A stretch of DNA of 64,000 bases. Source: Scortum barcoo. Its lineage: Eukaryota; Chordata; Actinopteri; Centrarchiformes; Terapontidae. The notes under the pieces were generated by a model. The model worked only from the letters and a program-made list of their open reading frames with translations, had not been told where the DNA came from and searched no databases. Below are positions 61,943-64,000 of this stretch, one piece after another. Position numbers and translations under genes: made by a program. Every line of letters starts with the position of its first letter. The stretch's first letter is position 1. The stretch spans positions 16,461,271 through 16,525,270 of the forward strand of contig CM041536.1 in assembly GCA_023238725.1 (NCBI GenBank), written 5' to 3'.

Positions 61943-64000
61943 CAAGTCATTTTTTAGGCAAATATACCAGACATGGCTGGTTTCAGATCTTCAGATGGGA
62001 GGCTTCTTTTCTTTGTCGAATATGATAAAAGTAAAAGTATCTTCTGGGTCTCAATGTTGGTTATTACCATTCTGGGAAACAGTGGGTTAAGTTTGGATAT
62101 TTTTTTGACATTTTATAGACTAAATGATTCACTGAGTCATTGAGAAGATAAGCAAGCAATCAATTGAAAAGCAATTGTTATTTGCTATCCTTGGCTCTAT
62201 ACTACAAACCATGCACATACTAATGTTTTGGTATGGTCAAATAACCTTTTCACATTTGAGAAATTTAGCCATTTTTAATCTAAAAACTCATGATGGCTAG
62301 AATAAGCTTGAGTTGTACACAGTCCATGAGGAGGCATACACCAACACTCCTGTGACACTAAAATGATCTTGAAAGAAGACAAAAAATAAGAGCTAGGGAG
62401 AGCTAGATGGGCTTTTTCACTTACAAGATGAGAGTATATTATAGAAGAATAACCTGCAGCAGCAGGCATATGTTCCAGTGGAGAGAGTCAAGTGAGGTAC
62501 TTCACTACACTGCAGAGACATGGCTGGTCAAAACACAGCTGCAGTTTTTCATGAGAAATACTGAATCACATTCTTTTGCCAAAGTGCATATGTTTGTGGT
62601 GTTTCTGTTTGCTTACATGTGCAGCCAGAGTTGCCTTGTGTCTTTATCAATGTCCCTCCAAGTCAAACTCATTCACACAGTGGTTGAGATCAGACACCCT
62701 GGGGTGTAGCATTTTCCTCTTCAGTCTCTCTCTAATTTCCACTCTCTGTCATCAAAGGCCAAACCTTGATCTTTTGTCTGCTTAAATTATAGACATAAGT
62801 GAAGGATGATTGGACAGGAGAGAAGGGGCTTGGGGGAGGAGATGAGAGATAAACTGTAGGTCACACTTGTGGAGCATGATGGGACAATGAACAGGGAAAG
62901 GATGAAGGAAGATAGAGAAGGCTGTGTGTTGCCAATTAATCACTATATTAGCCTGAAGCTAGACATGGATCATTGGGCATTTGGAGGGTAAAGCTACCTA
63001 GTTTTAAAGCGGAAGTAGGTAATGTATTTAAAAATGACTTTTAGTCATATTTCACTAAAACTGTCACTCTGTCCTTGACAGTATTACATGAGATAGTGAA
63101 ATAACATCAGGCTCCTTTGGCTCCACCTGCTGCCTTTAAGGTCATTTGACAAGTCCAAAACAACAAATCCCAACAACCAGTCGGAGCAGAATATCTGATG
63201 GACTATCAATCCCTGCTCTAGCATAGGCTTTGTTCCATTACACGTTTGCTAACTCGAAGCAGCGGATAAACAACAACCAACAACCAAGCAATGAGAAAAC
63301 AACAGGTTACATGAACATAAGTAAACAGAAGAGTAAGAATTAGACCAAGCAATGCTGTGGGCAGACAGGCTTGGGAGACAAGCTGGTGCACATTGTAAAG
63401 GGAGAGGAAGTGACCTGGAGCATATACTTGCTCTAATTTTCTAAATAAGATCAATTTCTTCTTTGACTTTGTGTTTCTAAGAAAAAAATATGTAAATTCT
63501 TTTGTTTATTTGTTGACACTTTACATGATGTGAATCAAAACTAGTTACACCAGGTAGGGGAAACTTTGTGCCCACCCACCCACTTAACTTTGCTGGTTTG
63601 TATCTAAAGACAAGAAGGGAAGAACTACACTAATGCAAAAAAAGTTCCTGATCAGTTGTATTGACTAATTTAATGAGTCTGGCCTGAAGTTCTGCACACC
63701 ATTAATGGACACAATTAGTATGCCATCTCTGTTTTGTAATGCCACGGAAATTAGGCAAAATGCATTACACTCAGATTTTCAAACAAATTAGGGCTACAGG
63801 TTGAGTGGCTTTGTTGAGTGGGAAAAATTAAGCTAGTATGAACACAAGTTCAAGTAAGTGCAAACAGGTCAACTGAGTGGAAACAAACACACGTTACATC
63901 ATTCCACATCCGAATTCAAAACATGACCCAAAAGTGCCTCACTAATTAAGATGTATTGTTTGTGTGTGTTTGTTCACAATTATGCAAGCAAGGATGAAGC
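61943..64000. other. right-end non-coding sequence
   Basis: No exon was recognised. It contains copy 2 of the dispersed repeat (63013-63290). The rest is AT-rich. It is presumably still upstream intron of shank3, or its 5' flank. Confidence 0.5.
63013..63290 (+). repeat. dispersed repeat, copy 2
   Basis: Direct-orientation homologue of 8303-8606 (see the shared words there), starting at gtaggtaatg and ending in an A/C-rich ataaacaacaaccaacaacc stretch. The two copies differ by many substitutions and small indels, so the insertions are old. Confidence 0.7.

Noticed and set aside
62655..62720. Minus-strand GVSDLNH word considered as the missing first shank3 exon (family IPDLQQT)
   Set aside because: Upstream residues do not fit the family, and no donor follows at the right place or phase.

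Overview
The window is vertebrate genomic DNA, most likely from a teleost fish. It carries one large gene split by long introns, many CA/TG microsatellites, and decayed LINE retrotransposons of kinds common in fish genomes. There are no operons, no bacterial genes, no tRNA or rRNA genes and no CRISPR array that I can see. Species assignment is inference.

The only gene I can support is an internal part of shank3 on the minus strand. Eleven exons between 50001 and 1711 were rebuilt from splice sites, reading phase and protein similarity. They give 516 complete codons in one open frame. From high to low coordinate they encode most of the N-terminal SPN (ubiquitin-like) domain, the ankyrin repeats, a Ser/His/Arg-rich linker, and the first half of the SH3 domain. 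The first coding exon (start of SPN) was not found between 50002 and 64000. The rest of SH3, the PDZ domain, the proline-rich region and the SAM domain must lie to the left of base 1. SHANK3 is a postsynaptic scaffold of excitatory synapses. Residue choices fit SHANK3 better than SHANK1 or SHANK2; I cannot tell shank3a from shank3b.

Layout from left to right: 1-1710, intron after the SH3 exon; 1711-1892, SH3 exon; 1893-10981, 9.1-kb intron with a CTG repeat, two CpG-richer patches that could be an internal promoter, a LINE fragment and a dispersed repeat; 10982-13242, four clustered exons (linker and last ankyrin repeats); 13243-23769, five ankyrin exons with medium introns, one holding a decayed LINE; 23770-45595, a 21.8-kb intron with microsatellites, two AT palindromes, an 18-bp-arm hairpin and a possible alternative first exon; 45596-50001, two SPN exons; 50002-64000, upstream sequence, probably intron 1, holding a 3.49-kb near-full-length but frameshifted LINE with a 14-bp target-site duplication.

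I found no clearly new multi-gene system. The observations most worth checking are the candidate alternative first exon at 39488-39574, whose frame and last residue fit the ankyrin exon; the open in-frame extension upstream of the SH3 exon; CA or TG microsatellites lying very close to splice sites of three ankyrin exons; and the LINE insertion with intact duplication.
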